Below, piece after piece: positions 16,057-24,579 of a stretch of 64,000 bases of DNA (positions within the stretch are counted from its first letter, which is position 1; every line of letters begins with the position of its first letter). Both the position numbers and the translations under genes were made by a program. The DNA comes from Kribbella pratensis (GTDB lineage Bacteria; Actinomycetota; Actinomycetes; Propionibacteriales; Kribbellaceae). The stretch covers positions 558,001 to 622,000 of the forward strand of contig NZ_SODU01000003.1 in assembly GCF_004366075.1 (NCBI RefSeq). Reading direction: 5' to 3'. The notes under the pieces are model-generated. The model was not told where the DNA came from. It did not search any database and was given only the letters and a program-made list of their open reading frames with translations.

Positions 16057-16842
16057 TCAGACAGTTTCCTCTGTGTTTGGGCAGAAACCGAGCCGCTGGA
16101 CCGCGTACGCCCGGACTCCGGCTGCCAGCCACTCGGGCAGGTCCCGGTCCACCATTTCGATGATCGCCCGCTGGTCCGCGTTCTCCACCAGGAGATCCCC
16201 GAGCGCGTAGTAGGACGAAGGTGTGGCCGGCCACAGTTCCAGCACGCCCTGGTGGTGTTGTTCGATCAGCTCGAACCCCTCCGGAGAGTCCGGCCGTACG
16301 CCGCGATCCCGCGAGGCCGCCATCCGCAGCAGCAGCCGACGGCCCTCGTCGCCCAGCCGCTCGTAGTCCTCGCGGGTCCAGCCGTCGGTCTCCCGGACGG
16401 CCTTCTCGAACCCTTCCGCGGTGGCCTCGCCGAACCGCTCGGCCAGGTCCTCCCGCAGCCGTGCCCGCGCCTCCGACAGTCCGCTGAAGAACTCGTCGTC
16501 GGTCACCGTGTCGTCGCCGGACAGCCCTGCGATGGTCCGCTCGATCGCGCCGAGCATCACGTCGAGCCGCTTCCGCTCCTGCAGCAGTTGCTCGCGGTGT
16601 CCCTGCAGCGCGGTCACCTCGTCGTCCTGCTCGTCCAGGATCCGCGCGATCGACGGCAGCGGTACGCCGAGCTCACGGAGCAGCAGGATCCGTTGCAGGC
16701 GGAGCAGTTCGGGCCGGCCGTAGTACCGGTAGCCGTTCGTGGCGACGCGGCCGGGCGGAAGCAGACCGATGGCGTCGTAGTGCCGCAGCGTCCGCACCGA
16801 GACACCGGCGAGCCGGGACACCTCGCTGACCGTGCGCTCCAC
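16057..16842 (-). CDS. MerR family regulator with TipAS-like domain
   Basis: A 261-aa regulator. The N-terminal MerR winged helix (VSEVSRLAGVSVRTLRHYDAIGLL, then GYRYYGRPEL) is followed by a coiled coil and a C-terminal antibiotic-recognition domain of the TipAS type (RLGDEGRRLLLRMAA, GVLELWPATPSSYYALGDLLVENADQR). GTG 16842 is set by a GGAGG 5 nt upstream. The TGACGTTACGTCA palindrome in the 58-bp divergent region is its likely operator. Likely to control the exporter genes downstream and perhaps the amidohydrolase. Confidence 0.9.
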   Translation of the reverse strand: MERTVSEVSRLAGVSVRTLRHYDAIGLLPPGRVATNGYRYYGRPELLRLQRILLLRELGVPLPSIARILDEQDDEVTALQGHREQLLQERKRLDVMLGAIERTIAGLSGDDTVTDDEFFSGLSEARARLREDLAERFGEATAEGFEKAVRETDGWTREDYERLGDEGRRLLLRMAASRDRGVRPDSPEGFELIEQHHQGVLELWPATPSSYYALGDLLVENADQRAIIEMVDRDLPEWLAAGVRAYAVQRLGFCPNTEETV

Positions 16843-16869
16843 GATACCTCCGGAAAAGGGATTGGAGTA

Positions 16870-16882
16870 TGACGTTACGTCA
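16870..16882. promoter_or_regulatory. Palindromic operator for MerR
   Basis: TGACGT-T-ACGTCA lies between the divergent MerR and amidohydrolase starts. MerR regulators of this type bind such palindromes within a long promoter spacer. Confidence 0.6.
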
Positions 16883-16900
16883 GCCTTTAGCGTCCACGAC

Positions 16901-18490
16901 ATGGCATTTACGATCCTGCACACCCGTCTGGCCGACCGAGGCGCGGCGCTGCCCGCGGACTGCCTACGGGTCGCGAACGGTCGCATCACGGCGATCGGCG
17001 GCCCGGAGATCGCGCAGCCGGGAGACACCCTCGTCGACGGATCCGGTACGACGCTGCTTCCCGGCCTGATCGACTCGCATGTCCACCTGGCGCCGGGGTG
17101 CACCCAGCTCGCGGCGACGTACGGCGTGACCACGCAACTCGACCAGTTCAGCATGCCCGAGGTGATCGATCAGGAGACACCGCGGTCTTCGTTCTTCACG
17201 TCAGGTATCGGAGCCACTGCGCCGGGCGGTCACCCGACGATCGCATTCCCGCCGATCCCTTACGTCACAGGGCCGGAGGACGCGAAGCAGTTCGTCGCGG
17301 ACCGGCTCGCCGAGGGCACCGATCACCTGAAGTTGATCTACGACGACGGCTCCGGCGCGCGGCTGAACCTCCCGACGCTAGAGCCGCGCACCGTGCAGGC
17401 CTTGACCGACGAGGCACACGCTCACGGGCTCACGGTGGTAGCGCACGTGTCGACGGCAGCTGGTGCGGTGACGGTCGTCGAGTGCGGCGTCGACGTACTC
17501 GCGCACGTACCGGCTGACCTCATGTCCCCGGAGGACATCGCAGCCCTGGCGGACGTCGCTGTCATCGCGACGCTTGGCGTTGTCGTAGACGGGTTCAACG
17601 GTCCGTCTGGTCGTTTGCCGTTGCTGGACGAGCCAGAGCTGATGGCACGCATGCCCGCGCGCTGGCGGCGGCTGCTGGACCAGCAGTCCCGTCGTTGGAT
17701 GCCCCCGGTGCCGCCAGACGGTACGACGGCTCGCGCCAACACGCTGGCGTTGCACCGGGCCGGCGTACGCGTGCTGGCCGGGACAGACGCACCGAACCCG
17801 GGTCTGGTGTTCGGAGCTTCGCTACACCGGGAGCTGGTTCACCTGGTGCGTGCTGGGCTCACGCCGGCCGAGGCGGTTGTGGCTGCAACCAGTGCGCCCG
17901 CTGAGGTGTTCGGACTGGCGGACCGGGGCCGGCTGACGGTCGGTGCGCGTGCTGACCTGTTGCTGGTCGAAGGGGATCCGCTGGTCGATATCACTGCCAC
18001 ACAGCGGATTCGTCACACCTGGGTCGGCGGCGAGCAGGTCAGGCCGGACGAGTACGCAGGTAGCGAGCGGGAGCTGGCCAGCATTCGCTTCCTGGGTGAA
18101 ACGACAGGCCGGATCGTCGCTGCGTTGAAGGAGATGTTCCCAGGGTTCCCGTCGCCGGAGGACGTGGTGCGGGAGGACGGGGAGGTCCTGGGTCGCGTGG
18201 TGCCGGTCACCGGCGGATGGTTGCCGACCACCGTTTTCGGAGCACCACTCGGCCCAGTGAGTGACCGCGACGAGGCGGTCGAGACGGTTGAGCAGGAAGG
18301 GCTGGCAAGCCTGGCCGAGACCTGGTGGGCGCGGACGGACGGTCCGGACTGGCAAGAGGTCGTGCTGATGGAGGCGCAGCCGGAACGCGTCCGACTGCGC
18401 TGGAACGACCCGCTGCGGGACCAGCCGCCGTCAGGTCGCTGGTACGACCTCACGGACATCGACCTGTCTCGTCAGCCTCTTCCTACATAA
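16901..18490 (+). CDS. Amidohydrolase family protein (imidazolonepropionase/prolidase-like)
   Basis: Metal-dependent hydrolase of 529 aa. The TIM-barrel start GTTLLPGLIDSHVHLAPG holds the HxH site. A likely carbamylated Lys lies in DHLKLIYDDG, His ligands in TVVAHVSTAAGA and VDVLAHVPADL, and the terminal Asp in RVLAGTDAPNPGLVFG. Beta-sandwich parts flank it (GRLTVGARADLLLVEGDPL). A C-terminal extension of about 115 residues after the canonical end is not part of the usual fold. Start 16901 follows the MerR-type operator; longer in-frame starts run into it. The 3' end overlaps the convergent SDR gene by 19 nt. Substrate unknown. Confidence 0.88.
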   Translation: MAFTILHTRLADRGAALPADCLRVANGRITAIGGPEIAQPGDTLVDGSGTTLLPGLIDSHVHLAPGCTQLAATYGVTTQLDQFSMPEVIDQETPRSSFFTSGIGATAPGGHPTIAFPPIPYVTGPEDAKQFVADRLAEGTDHLKLIYDDGSGARLNLPTLEPRTVQALTDEAHAHGLTVVAHVSTAAGAVTVVECGVDVLAHVPADLMSPEDIAALADVAVIATLGVVVDGFNGPSGRLPLLDEPELMARMPARWRRLLDQQSRRWMPPVPPDGTTARANTLALHRAGVRVLAGTDAPNPGLVFGASLHRELVHLVRAGLTPAEAVVAATSAPAEVFGLADRGRLTVGARADLLLVEGDPLVDITATQRIRHTWVGGEQVRPDEYAGSERELASIRFLGETTGRIVAALKEMFPGFPSPEDVVREDGEVLGRVVPVTGGWLPTTVFGAPLGPVSDRDEAVETVEQEGLASLAETWWARTDGPDWQEVVLMEAQPERVRLRWNDPLRDQPPSGRWYDLTDIDLSRQPLPT

Positions 18491-19200
18491 GGCATCCCGG
18501 CGGCCATGACCGTCAGGGTCGGGACTGCGACGGACGTCGGCAGTTCCGCGATCCGCACCACGAAGTCGGCCACGATCTTCGGATCGAACGTCGGCTCGAC
18601 CGCGATCGAACCGTCCGGCTGCAGCACGCCCTGCTCCATCCGGGCGGTCATCGCGGTCGATGCGTTCCCGATGTCTATCTGGCAGGCGGTGATGCCGTGC
18701 GCGCGCCCCTCCAGCTCGAGGCCCTTCGTCAGACCAGTGATGGCGTGCTTGCTCGCGGTGTAGGCGATCCCCTGCGGCCGCGGTACGTGCGCCGAGATCG
18801 ACCCGTTGTTGATGATCCGCCCACCCTTCGGGTCCTGCCGCAGCATCACGTCGTACGCCGCCTGCGCGCAGAGGAACGACCCGGTCAGGTTGGTGTCGAC
18901 CACCTGCCGCCAGTCCTCCTCCCGCACGTCCTGTACCGCCACGGCCGGGGACCCGGTGCCCGCGTTGTTCACGAGGACGTCGACCCGCTCGAGCCCTCCG
19001 AAGAACCGCCGTACCGCTTTCCCGTCGGCAACATCCAGTACGGCGAGATCGACGCGGCCCTCGCCGAGCGCGACCGTCTCGCGCAGCTTGTCCTCCGTCC
19101 GCCCGGTCACCCACACCTGGAACCCGGCCTCCGCCAACGCCAGCGCCATCTCCCGCCCCAGCCCTGACCCACCACCGGTAACCACCGCAACCCGCGTCAC
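18472..19200 (-). CDS. Short-chain dehydrogenase/reductase
   Basis: A 242-aa classical SDR. The NAD(P)-binding TGGGSGLG is at residues 8-15, NNAG follows at about 85, and the catalytic Ser, Tyr and Lys lie in INNGSISAHVP and AYTASKHAITGL. GTG 19200 is chosen because GGAAGG is 9 nt upstream and the fold begins at once. The C-terminus is unremarkable. Substrate not predictable. It converges on the amidohydrolase with a 19-nt overlap. Confidence 0.9.
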   Translation of the reverse strand: MTRVAVVTGGGSGLGREMALALAEAGFQVWVTGRTEDKLRETVALGEGRVDLAVLDVADGKAVRRFFGGLERVDVLVNNAGTGSPAVAVQDVREEDWRQVVDTNLTGSFLCAQAAYDVMLRQDPKGGRIINNGSISAHVPRPQGIAYTASKHAITGLTKGLELEGRAHGITACQIDIGNASTAMTARMEQGVLQPDGSIAVEPTFDPKIVADFVVRIAELPTSVAVPTLTVMAAGMPYVGRG

Positions 19201-19318
19201 AAATCGCACCCTTCCGCCGTCGAAGACATGAGGCAGATTCTCCTCCACTGCGGACAGTGACCATCCGGCGACTGAGAGCAAATGAGTGGCGGCGCACTTG
19301 AAGATCTTGGAAACTCAT

Positions 19319-19351
19319 TTGCGTGTATCACGCAAGCATGTATATGCTTGC
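19319..19351 (+). promoter_or_regulatory. MarR promoter with operator over the -10
   Basis: -35 TTGCGT (19319-19324), 16-nt spacer, -10 TATATG (19341-19346), ATG 8 nt on. A perfect 8-4-8 palindrome GCAAGCATGTATATGCTTGC (19332-19351) covers the -10 box. Confidence 0.7.
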
Positions 19352-19354
19352 AGC

Positions 19355-19957
19355 ATGCAAGTAAACGACGCGTACACCCCACAGACCCCCATCGAGGGCG
19401 TCATGCACGCGTTCACCCGGATCGGGCGCCGCCTGAAGGCCAAGCAGCCCGGCGACCAACTCGACCACAGCGCGCACGTCGTGCTGTTCGCGCTGCGGTG
19501 CAACGGCGCCCTGCGGCTGTCCGACCTGGCCGGCAAGCTGGAGCTCGACGCCTCCACCGCGAGCCGCCATGTGCGCTCCCTGGAGCAGCTCGGACTGATC
19601 CGCCGCTCCCCCGACCCGGATGACGGACGCGCGTTCCGCGTCGAGCTCACCGAGCAGGGCATCGAGCAGTGGGAGGCCAGTGCCCGGCACCGGATGGAGC
19701 TGCTCAGCGCGGCCATGGAGGGCTGGTCCGAGGAGGACGTGCAGACCTTCGAGCGGCTGATGACCCGCTTCGCGGACGGCGTCGCCGCCCGCACCGAGGC
19801 CCCCAGCAGCTCTGCCTGGGCCGACAAGGGCTGGGCCGCGGTCGCCCCGCGACTGCAGTCCGCCGCGGCACAGCGCCGTACCGAACCAGACTCCGCGACC
19901 GGCAGCGACCCTGCCGCCCGCGAGAACAACGACGACAACCTGGAGAGCACCAGATGA
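19355..19957 (+). CDS. MarR family transcriptional regulator
   Basis: A 200-aa MarR protein with wHTH at GALRLSDLAGKLELDASTASRHVRSLEQLGLIRRSPDPDDGRAF and an unusually long, disordered C-terminal tail of about 45 residues rich in Ala, Arg and Asp. ATG 19355 lies at the expected transcript start with no Shine-Dalgarno, so the mRNA is probably leaderless. It overlaps the MFS gene by 4 nt (ATGA), forming a two-gene autoregulated efflux operon. Confidence 0.9.
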   Translation: MQVNDAYTPQTPIEGVMHAFTRIGRRLKAKQPGDQLDHSAHVVLFALRCNGALRLSDLAGKLELDASTASRHVRSLEQLGLIRRSPDPDDGRAFRVELTEQGIEQWEASARHRMELLSAAMEGWSEEDVQTFERLMTRFADGVAARTEAPSSSAWADKGWAAVAPRLQSAAAQRRTEPDSATGSDPAARENNDDNLESTR

Positions 19958-21564
19958 GCACCACAGAACCCGCCACCGCCGGCGGGGCTGCACCGACCGA
20001 CGGTGGTCCCAACTACCTGTCCCACAAGCAGATCCTGGTCGTCCTCGGTGGACTGATGGCCGGGATGTTCCTCGCCGCCCTGGACCAGAGCATCGTGGGT
20101 ACGGCGCTGCCGCGGATCGTCAGTGAGTTCAACAGCCTGGACAAGCTGTCCTGGGTGGTCACGGCGTACCTGCTGACGTCGACCGCCTCCACGCCGCTGT
20201 GGGGCAAGGTCTCCGACCTCTACGGCCGGCGGCCGCTGTTCATCGCGGCGATCGTCACCTTCCTGGCCGGTTCGGTGCTGGCCGCGCTGTCGCAGAACAT
20301 CGAGATGCTGATCGGCTTCCGGGCCGTCCAGGGCCTGGGTGCCGGCGGTCTGATGTCGCTCGCGTTCGCCACCATCGGCGACGTGATCCCGCCGCGCGAG
20401 CGCGGTAAGTACATGGGGTACTTCGGTGCCGTCTTCGGCCTGTCCTCGGTGGCCGGCCCGCTGCTCGGCGGTCTGCTCACCGACGGTCCCGGCTGGCGCT
20501 GGATCTTCTGGATCAACCTGCCGATCGGTCTGGTTGCCCTGGGCATCGTCGGCGCGGTCCTGAAGCTGCCGCACGTGAAGCGCTCGCACAAGATCGACTA
20601 CCTCGGCGCTTCCACGGTCGCCGCCGCCGTCACCTCGCTGCTGCTGGCCGTCTCCTGGAGCGGCCCGACCAACGGCTGGGGCACCGCCACCACGATCGGT
20701 CTGCTGGTCGCGGCCGTCGTACTGGCCGTCGCGTTCGTGCTGATCGAGCTGCGGGTGGCCGAGCCGATCATCCCGATGGACCTGTTCAAGGGCCGGATCT
20801 TCTCCGGGTACGCCGGGTTCGCGTTCCTGCTCGGCTTCGCGATGTTCGGTGCGCTGATCTTCCTGCCGCTGTACCTGCAGGCGGTCAAGGACATGTCCCC
20901 GACCCGCTCCGGCCTGGCACTGCTGCCGATGATCGTCGGTATCTTCTCCGCGTCCATCCCGAGCGGTCAGCTGATGAGCAAGACCGGCCGGTACAAGATC
21001 TACCCGATCATCTCCGCGGTCATGGTCGGCGCCGCGATGGTGCTGCTGTCCACGCTGAGCCTGAACACGCCGTACTGGCAGCTGGCGATCTACATGTTCG
21101 TGATGGGCGCCGGCCTGGGCCTGTCGATGCAGATCACCGTCACCGCGGCGCAGAACAGCGTGCCCCGGCAGCACATGGGCACCGCGACCTCGTCGATGAC
21201 CTTCTTCCGCTCCATGGGCGGCGCGATCGGTACGGCGGTCTACGGCGCCGTACTGACCACCCGGCTGAAGGACCACCTGACCGACATCGTCCCGAACGCC
21301 ACGCAGGGCATGGTCGACGGACTGGCGAAGGCAGCCAACTCCGTCCAGGCCCTGCACGGGCTGAAGGAGCCGATGAAGGGCTGGGCGCTGCACGGTCTGG
21401 TCGACGCGATGGGCGACGTGTTCCTGGTCTCGCTGCCGTTCCTGGCGATCGCGCTGATCCTCGCGATCATCACGCCGGAGCAGCGGCTGGCCGGCCGCAA
21501 CGACGGCCCGAAGGCCGAGGGCGAGGCCTCGGTGGAGTCCTCCGCCGCAGCAGCGATGCACTGA
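19954..21564 (+). CDS. MFS drug exporter, DHA2 (EmrB/QacA-like)
   Basis: A 536-aa transporter with about 14 membrane segments: LVVLGGLMAGMFLAALDQSIV (segment 1, with the D of DHA2 motif D1), WGKVSDLYGRRPLF loop motif A, FGLSSVAGPLLGGLLTDGPGWRW motif C. A soluble Glu/Ala-rich tail ends the protein. It is the effector of the MarR operon and is followed by the strongest terminator in the window. Confidence 0.95.
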   Translation: MSTTEPATAGGAAPTDGGPNYLSHKQILVVLGGLMAGMFLAALDQSIVGTALPRIVSEFNSLDKLSWVVTAYLLTSTASTPLWGKVSDLYGRRPLFIAAIVTFLAGSVLAALSQNIEMLIGFRAVQGLGAGGLMSLAFATIGDVIPPRERGKYMGYFGAVFGLSSVAGPLLGGLLTDGPGWRWIFWINLPIGLVALGIVGAVLKLPHVKRSHKIDYLGASTVAAAVTSLLLAVSWSGPTNGWGTATTIGLLVAAVVLAVAFVLIELRVAEPIIPMDLFKGRIFSGYAGFAFLLGFAMFGALIFLPLYLQAVKDMSPTRSGLALLPMIVGIFSASIPSGQLMSKTGRYKIYPIISAVMVGAAMVLLSTLSLNTPYWQLAIYMFVMGAGLGLSMQITVTAAQNSVPRQHMGTATSSMTFFRSMGGAIGTAVYGAVLTTRLKDHLTDIVPNATQGMVDGLAKAANSVQALHGLKEPMKGWALHGLVDAMGDVFLVSLPFLAIALILAIITPEQRLAGRNDGPKAEGEASVESSAAAAMH

Positions 21565-21609
21565 GTCGCGTCACCGAACTGAGACCGAACGACGGTTGAC
21601 CTACCCGAC

Positions 21610-21647
21610 AGCCGCCCTGGGAAGCTTCCCAGGGCGGCTGTTCTTTT
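21610..21647 (+). terminator. Rho-independent terminator
   Basis: A perfect 30-nt inverted repeat (arms 21610-21624 and 21625-21639, folding with a tight AGCT turn) followed by GTTCTTTT. Confidence 0.92.
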
Positions 21648-21732
21648 GTGCCGTCCACGAGCAGGACGTCCGCCTGACCCCACCGGGGACTTAGTTTCGA
21701 CACGTACCGCAACGACAGGGACTGCCGCACGG

Positions 21733-22326
21733 ATGAAGACACTTGACCGGCCGCTGGACGACGACGACCGCGCGATGGCCGACATCGCCGAGGTCCGCGA
21801 CTGGCGGCGCCTTGCCGGCCCGCAGGCGGGCGAGACCGGGCCGCTCCCGGTCCGCCGCCTGATCCGTCGCGTGAAGTCGGGGACGAGCTGGAAGCCGTGG
21901 CCGATCAACCGCCGTACGGTGATCGACGACCAGCTCGACGGCTGGGGCTTCCTGACCCGCCGCAACACCGAGCTCGCGGTGTACGACGACCAGGTGCTGC
22001 CGCACAGCCCGTTCAGCGGCTGGGTCGCGTTCGCGATCGAGCCGGACGACGTGGACGCCGCGGCCGCCGGCCTCGACGAGCACTGGCCCGCGAAATTCGA
22101 CCTCGCCTGCCGGCACTGGGGACAGCCGTCGTACGTCGGAATCGAGACCAAGACCGGTTTCGAGGACGACTGGGCCCCCGGCGCCGGCACCGACCGCCGC
22201 CACCTGGCGGTCTGGACGCCTCCGGGCGCCGAGATCCACCTGTACAGCAACAAACCAACAGCGAAACCACTGTCGGTATCGGTCGGAATCAACTACGTGG
22301 TGTACCTCAACGAGGAGGGCTCATGA
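21733..22326 (+). CDS. Family A protein, copy 1 (unknown function)
   Basis: A 197-aa soluble protein, not recognised as a known family. It shares with the genes at 22738 and 30199 an ordered set of blocks: MKTxDRPLD, DW then AGP, WxPWP, WGFxTxR, SGWxA, LDxHWP, GxPxYV, WxPGAG, RHLAxW, LYSxKP, VGxNYxVY. The high Trp content and alternating pattern suggest a compact beta-rich fold of the immunity/adaptor kind, but no function is shown. It overlaps copy 1 of family B by 4 nt (ATGA). No signal peptide or membrane segment. Confidence 0.8.
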   Translation: MKTLDRPLDDDDRAMADIAEVRDWRRLAGPQAGETGPLPVRRLIRRVKSGTSWKPWPINRRTVIDDQLDGWGFLTRRNTELAVYDDQVLPHSPFSGWVAFAIEPDDVDAAAAGLDEHWPAKFDLACRHWGQPSYVGIETKTGFEDDWAPGAGTDRRHLAVWTPPGAEIHLYSNKPTAKPLSVSVGINYVVYLNEEGS

Positions 22327-22640
22327 CAGCACTCGACGGGCGCCGGGCCGCCCGGCTCACGCTCCGCGACCAGATGGTGAACGGCGACACACCGCCGCCC
22401 GCCGGAGCGCAGAGCAGCGTGTCGCAGGAGGCGCTGACGCAGACCTCCCGTCAAGTCACGGCGATGGTCGGGAACGGGCCGGCCGGCCTGTCTTCCGACC
22501 TGACGAAGAGCGTCCAGGCCGCGACGCTCCCTCCGGTCGCCCCGGGGCAGGCGCGCGCCGCGGACACCTCCGGCGTACGGAACGAGTCCAGCCGGTTCGA
22601 GCGCGGCACCGGCACCGGCAAGAACACGCCGGAACGCTAG
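22323..22640 (+). CDS. Family B partner, copy 1 (short, unknown)
   Basis: A 105-aa hydrophilic protein rich in Gln, Thr, Ser and Ala, with no recognised domain. Translation is coupled to family A copy 1 (ATGA). The C-terminus is short and basic (GTGTGKNTPER), like the tails of the other B partners (GGLKR, KRDGR). Far shorter than partners 2 and 3, it may be a reduced version or may have lost a repeat domain. Confidence 0.7.
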   Translation: MTALDGRRAARLTLRDQMVNGDTPPPAGAQSSVSQEALTQTSRQVTAMVGNGPAGLSSDLTKSVQAATLPPVAPGQARAADTSGVRNESSRFERGTGTGKNTPER

Positions 22641-22737
22641 ACCAGAACACCCGAATCAGCAGGTCGGCAGACTGACCTCGTCGCGCCCTACGGTGGCCGA
22701 CGACGGCTTGAGCACTGACGGAAGGAACAAGCCCGGA

Positions 22738-23319
22738 ATGAAAACCATGGACAGGCCACTCGACGAGGACGAGGCGGCATTCGCCGACTTCGCCGAGATC
22801 AGCGACTGGCGTGCCATCGCGGGCCCCAACAACGACGCCAGCGGGCCGGACGTCGTCCGGGCGATCGTGCAGCGCGTCACCGCCGCGACCGACTGGAAGC
22901 CGTGGCCGCTCGCGCCGGGCGAGCAGATCGACCGGGCGGTCGCATCGTGGGGCTTCACGACCAAGCGCAACAGCACGATCATCGTGTTCCCGGGCTTGGC
23001 GTTCGCCGATGCCCCGAACAGCGGATGGTGCGCGTACGACCTGGGGCCGAACGACGTGGCGGAGGCCGCGGCCGGGCTCGACGCCCACTGGCCGGGCCAT
23101 GTGGCACTGGCCCGCAAGTACTTCGGTGAGCCGGTCTACGTCAGTGACGACAGCAACCCGAACTTCCTCGACGAATGGGGGCCGGGAGCGGGCGCGGACA
23201 AGCGTCACCTGGCCACCTGGATGCTCAACGGCGCACATCTCCGGCTGTTCAGTACCAAGCCGAGCCGGGACCCACTGACCGCAGCGGTCGGTGTCAACTA
23301 CGCGGTCTACATCGACTAG
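22738..23319 (+). CDS. Family A protein, copy 2 (unknown function)
   Basis: A 193-aa paralogue of the genes at 21733 and 30199 with the same blocks (MKTMDRPLDED, WKPWPL, SWGFTTKR, SGWCAYDLG, LDAHWPG, EWGPGAGADKRHLATW, LFSTKPSRDPL, VGVNYAVYID). ATG 22738 follows GGAAGGA by 11-12 nt; the same distance is seen for copy 3. The stop codon TAG overlaps the AGGAG ribosome binding site of partner B2, so A and B are cotranscribed. Confidence 0.82.
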   Translation: MKTMDRPLDEDEAAFADFAEISDWRAIAGPNNDASGPDVVRAIVQRVTAATDWKPWPLAPGEQIDRAVASWGFTTKRNSTIIVFPGLAFADAPNSGWCAYDLGPNDVAEAAAGLDAHWPGHVALARKYFGEPVYVSDDSNPNFLDEWGPGAGADKRHLATWMLNGAHLRLFSTKPSRDPLTAAVGVNYAVYID

Positions 23320-23327
23320 GAGACACG

Positions 23328-24506
23328 ATGACGACACCATCAGAAGGCCGCCCCGGTTGGGAGCAGGGCAGCTGGGGCCAGTCCATGGACTGGCTGAGCA
23401 ACCTGTCGCCGGAACAGCAGCAGAACCTCCAGGCATTCGTCGGGATGACGCCGCAGCAGCGCGAGACCGCAATGGCCTTCGTGAACCTCGACGACCGCCA
23501 GCAGACGAACCTGATGCGGGCGGCGAACACCGACCCGTTGCGGGACCGTGTGAACAACGCGATCCGAGGCGCGGTCGCACGAGTGCACCTGGCGTACGAC
23601 AACACGCGCGGCCGGATCAGCGAGATGGCCACCTCGCTGGCCTCACAGGCGCGGGACTATCGCGACGTCGCAGTTCAGGGTGCGCGCGACGCCCGGGACA
23701 CGGTGGTGCAGGGTGCGCGGGATGCGCGTGACACGGTGGTGCAGGGTGCGCGCGACGCACGGGACACCGTCGTACAGGGCGCCCGGGACACCCGCGACGC
23801 GGTGGTGCAGGGCGCACGCAACGTCGGCGACCGGGCGACCGAGCTCGGCCAGCAGGCCGTCGGTGCATACGAGACCGGCCGGGACCGGGTTGTGGACGCG
23901 GCCCAGCGCGGGCAGGTCCGGCTCGACCAGGCCTGGCAGAGCGGCGCCGACCGCGTCGGCGAGATGCGCGACTCGGTTGTCCAGGGTGCCCGGGGCGCGC
24001 GGGACACCGTGGTGCAGGGCGGGCGTGACGCGCGTGACGCGGTCGTCGGCGGTGTCAGGAACGCCGCCGCTGCCGGACGGGACGCGATGAACCGAGCCGG
24101 CCGATGGTTCGAGGGCAAGTTCAACGGGACGATGCTCAAGGCCGAGAGCGCGCTCGCCAACTACAACGCCGGGCGAAACAACCCGTCCTTGCAGGCGGAC
24201 ATGAAGCAGATCATGCCCGACAAGAGCCGGCTGGAGATGATCCAGCAGGTGAGCGAGAACCTGACCAGTGGCAACGGCCCGGTCACAGCAGCGGAGAACG
24301 AGGCCATCCAGAACCTCGCCAAGGCGTCCCAGACCAGGCTGGAAACTCAGACCGCGATGCGGGCCGGCCTGACCGGCGTCGCGCCGTTGGGCCAGCCCGT
24401 CCAGTCTCAGGGTGCGACCGGCCAGCAGGCCGGTGAGCAGGGTGCCCAGGAGAAGCCGGCACTCAACGTCACCAAGAACAACGACAAGGGCGGCCTCAAG
24501 CGCTGA
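23328..24506 (+). CDS. Family B partner, copy 2: 11-mer repeat amphipathic protein
   Basis: A 392-aa hydrophilic protein. Residues 1-85 are Gln/Asn-rich helical. About 114-165 hold tandem 11-residue units VVQGARDARDT, resuming at about 223-247, forming a long amphipathic helix like apolipoprotein or LEA repeats. About 265-345 is a second helical domain (NRAGRWFEGKFNGTMLKAES), and the tail is a Gln/Gly-rich linker ending NDKGGLKR. No membrane segment or signal peptide. Function unknown; the repeat suggests binding to a membrane surface or an extended scaffold. Directly downstream of A2. Confidence 0.75.
   Translation: MTTPSEGRPGWEQGSWGQSMDWLSNLSPEQQQNLQAFVGMTPQQRETAMAFVNLDDRQQTNLMRAANTDPLRDRVNNAIRGAVARVHLAYDNTRGRISEMATSLASQARDYRDVAVQGARDARDTVVQGARDARDTVVQGARDARDTVVQGARDTRDAVVQGARNVGDRATELGQQAVGAYETGRDRVVDAAQRGQVRLDQAWQSGADRVGEMRDSVVQGARGARDTVVQGGRDARDAVVGGVRNAAAAGRDAMNRAGRWFEGKFNGTMLKAESALANYNAGRNNPSLQADMKQIMPDKSRLEMIQQVSENLTSGNGPVTAAENEAIQNLAKASQTRLETQTAMRAGLTGVAPLGQPVQSQGATGQQAGEQGAQEKPALNVTKNNDKGGLKR
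23669..23820 (+). repeat. 33-bp tandem repeats in B2
   Basis: About four and a half in-frame 33-bp units encoding VVQGARDARDT with synonymous differences; further degenerate units occur at 23990-24060. Confidence 0.8.
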
Positions 24507-24521
24507 CCCCGATCACCTGAG

Positions 24522-24550
24522 GACGCCGCCGAGCCTGGCTCGGCGGCGTC
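24522..24550 (+). terminator. Hairpin terminator after B2
   Basis: A 12-bp perfect stem (24522-24533 with 24539-24550), CCTGG loop, followed by TTGTG. Confidence 0.75.
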
Positions 24551-24579
24551 TTGTGTTCGCAACCCGGCAGACTGACCCC

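Noticed and set aside
10093..16842. Lantibiotic or other peptide biosynthetic cluster around the exporter and peptidases
   Set aside because: No precursor peptide, cyclase or dehydratase gene is visible; the 36-codon ORFs lie in repeats and overlap start codons.
16901..19200. Horizontal-transfer island
   Set aside because: Base composition and codon style match the rest of the window and no integrase or att site is seen.
19315..21561. Long minus-strand frame over MarR and MFS genes
   Set aside because: High-GC antisense frame without any recognisable motif; the sense genes are well supported.
23669..24060. Possible CRISPR or VNTR from 33-bp repeats
   Set aside because: Repeats are in frame and encode an 11-residue protein repeat.
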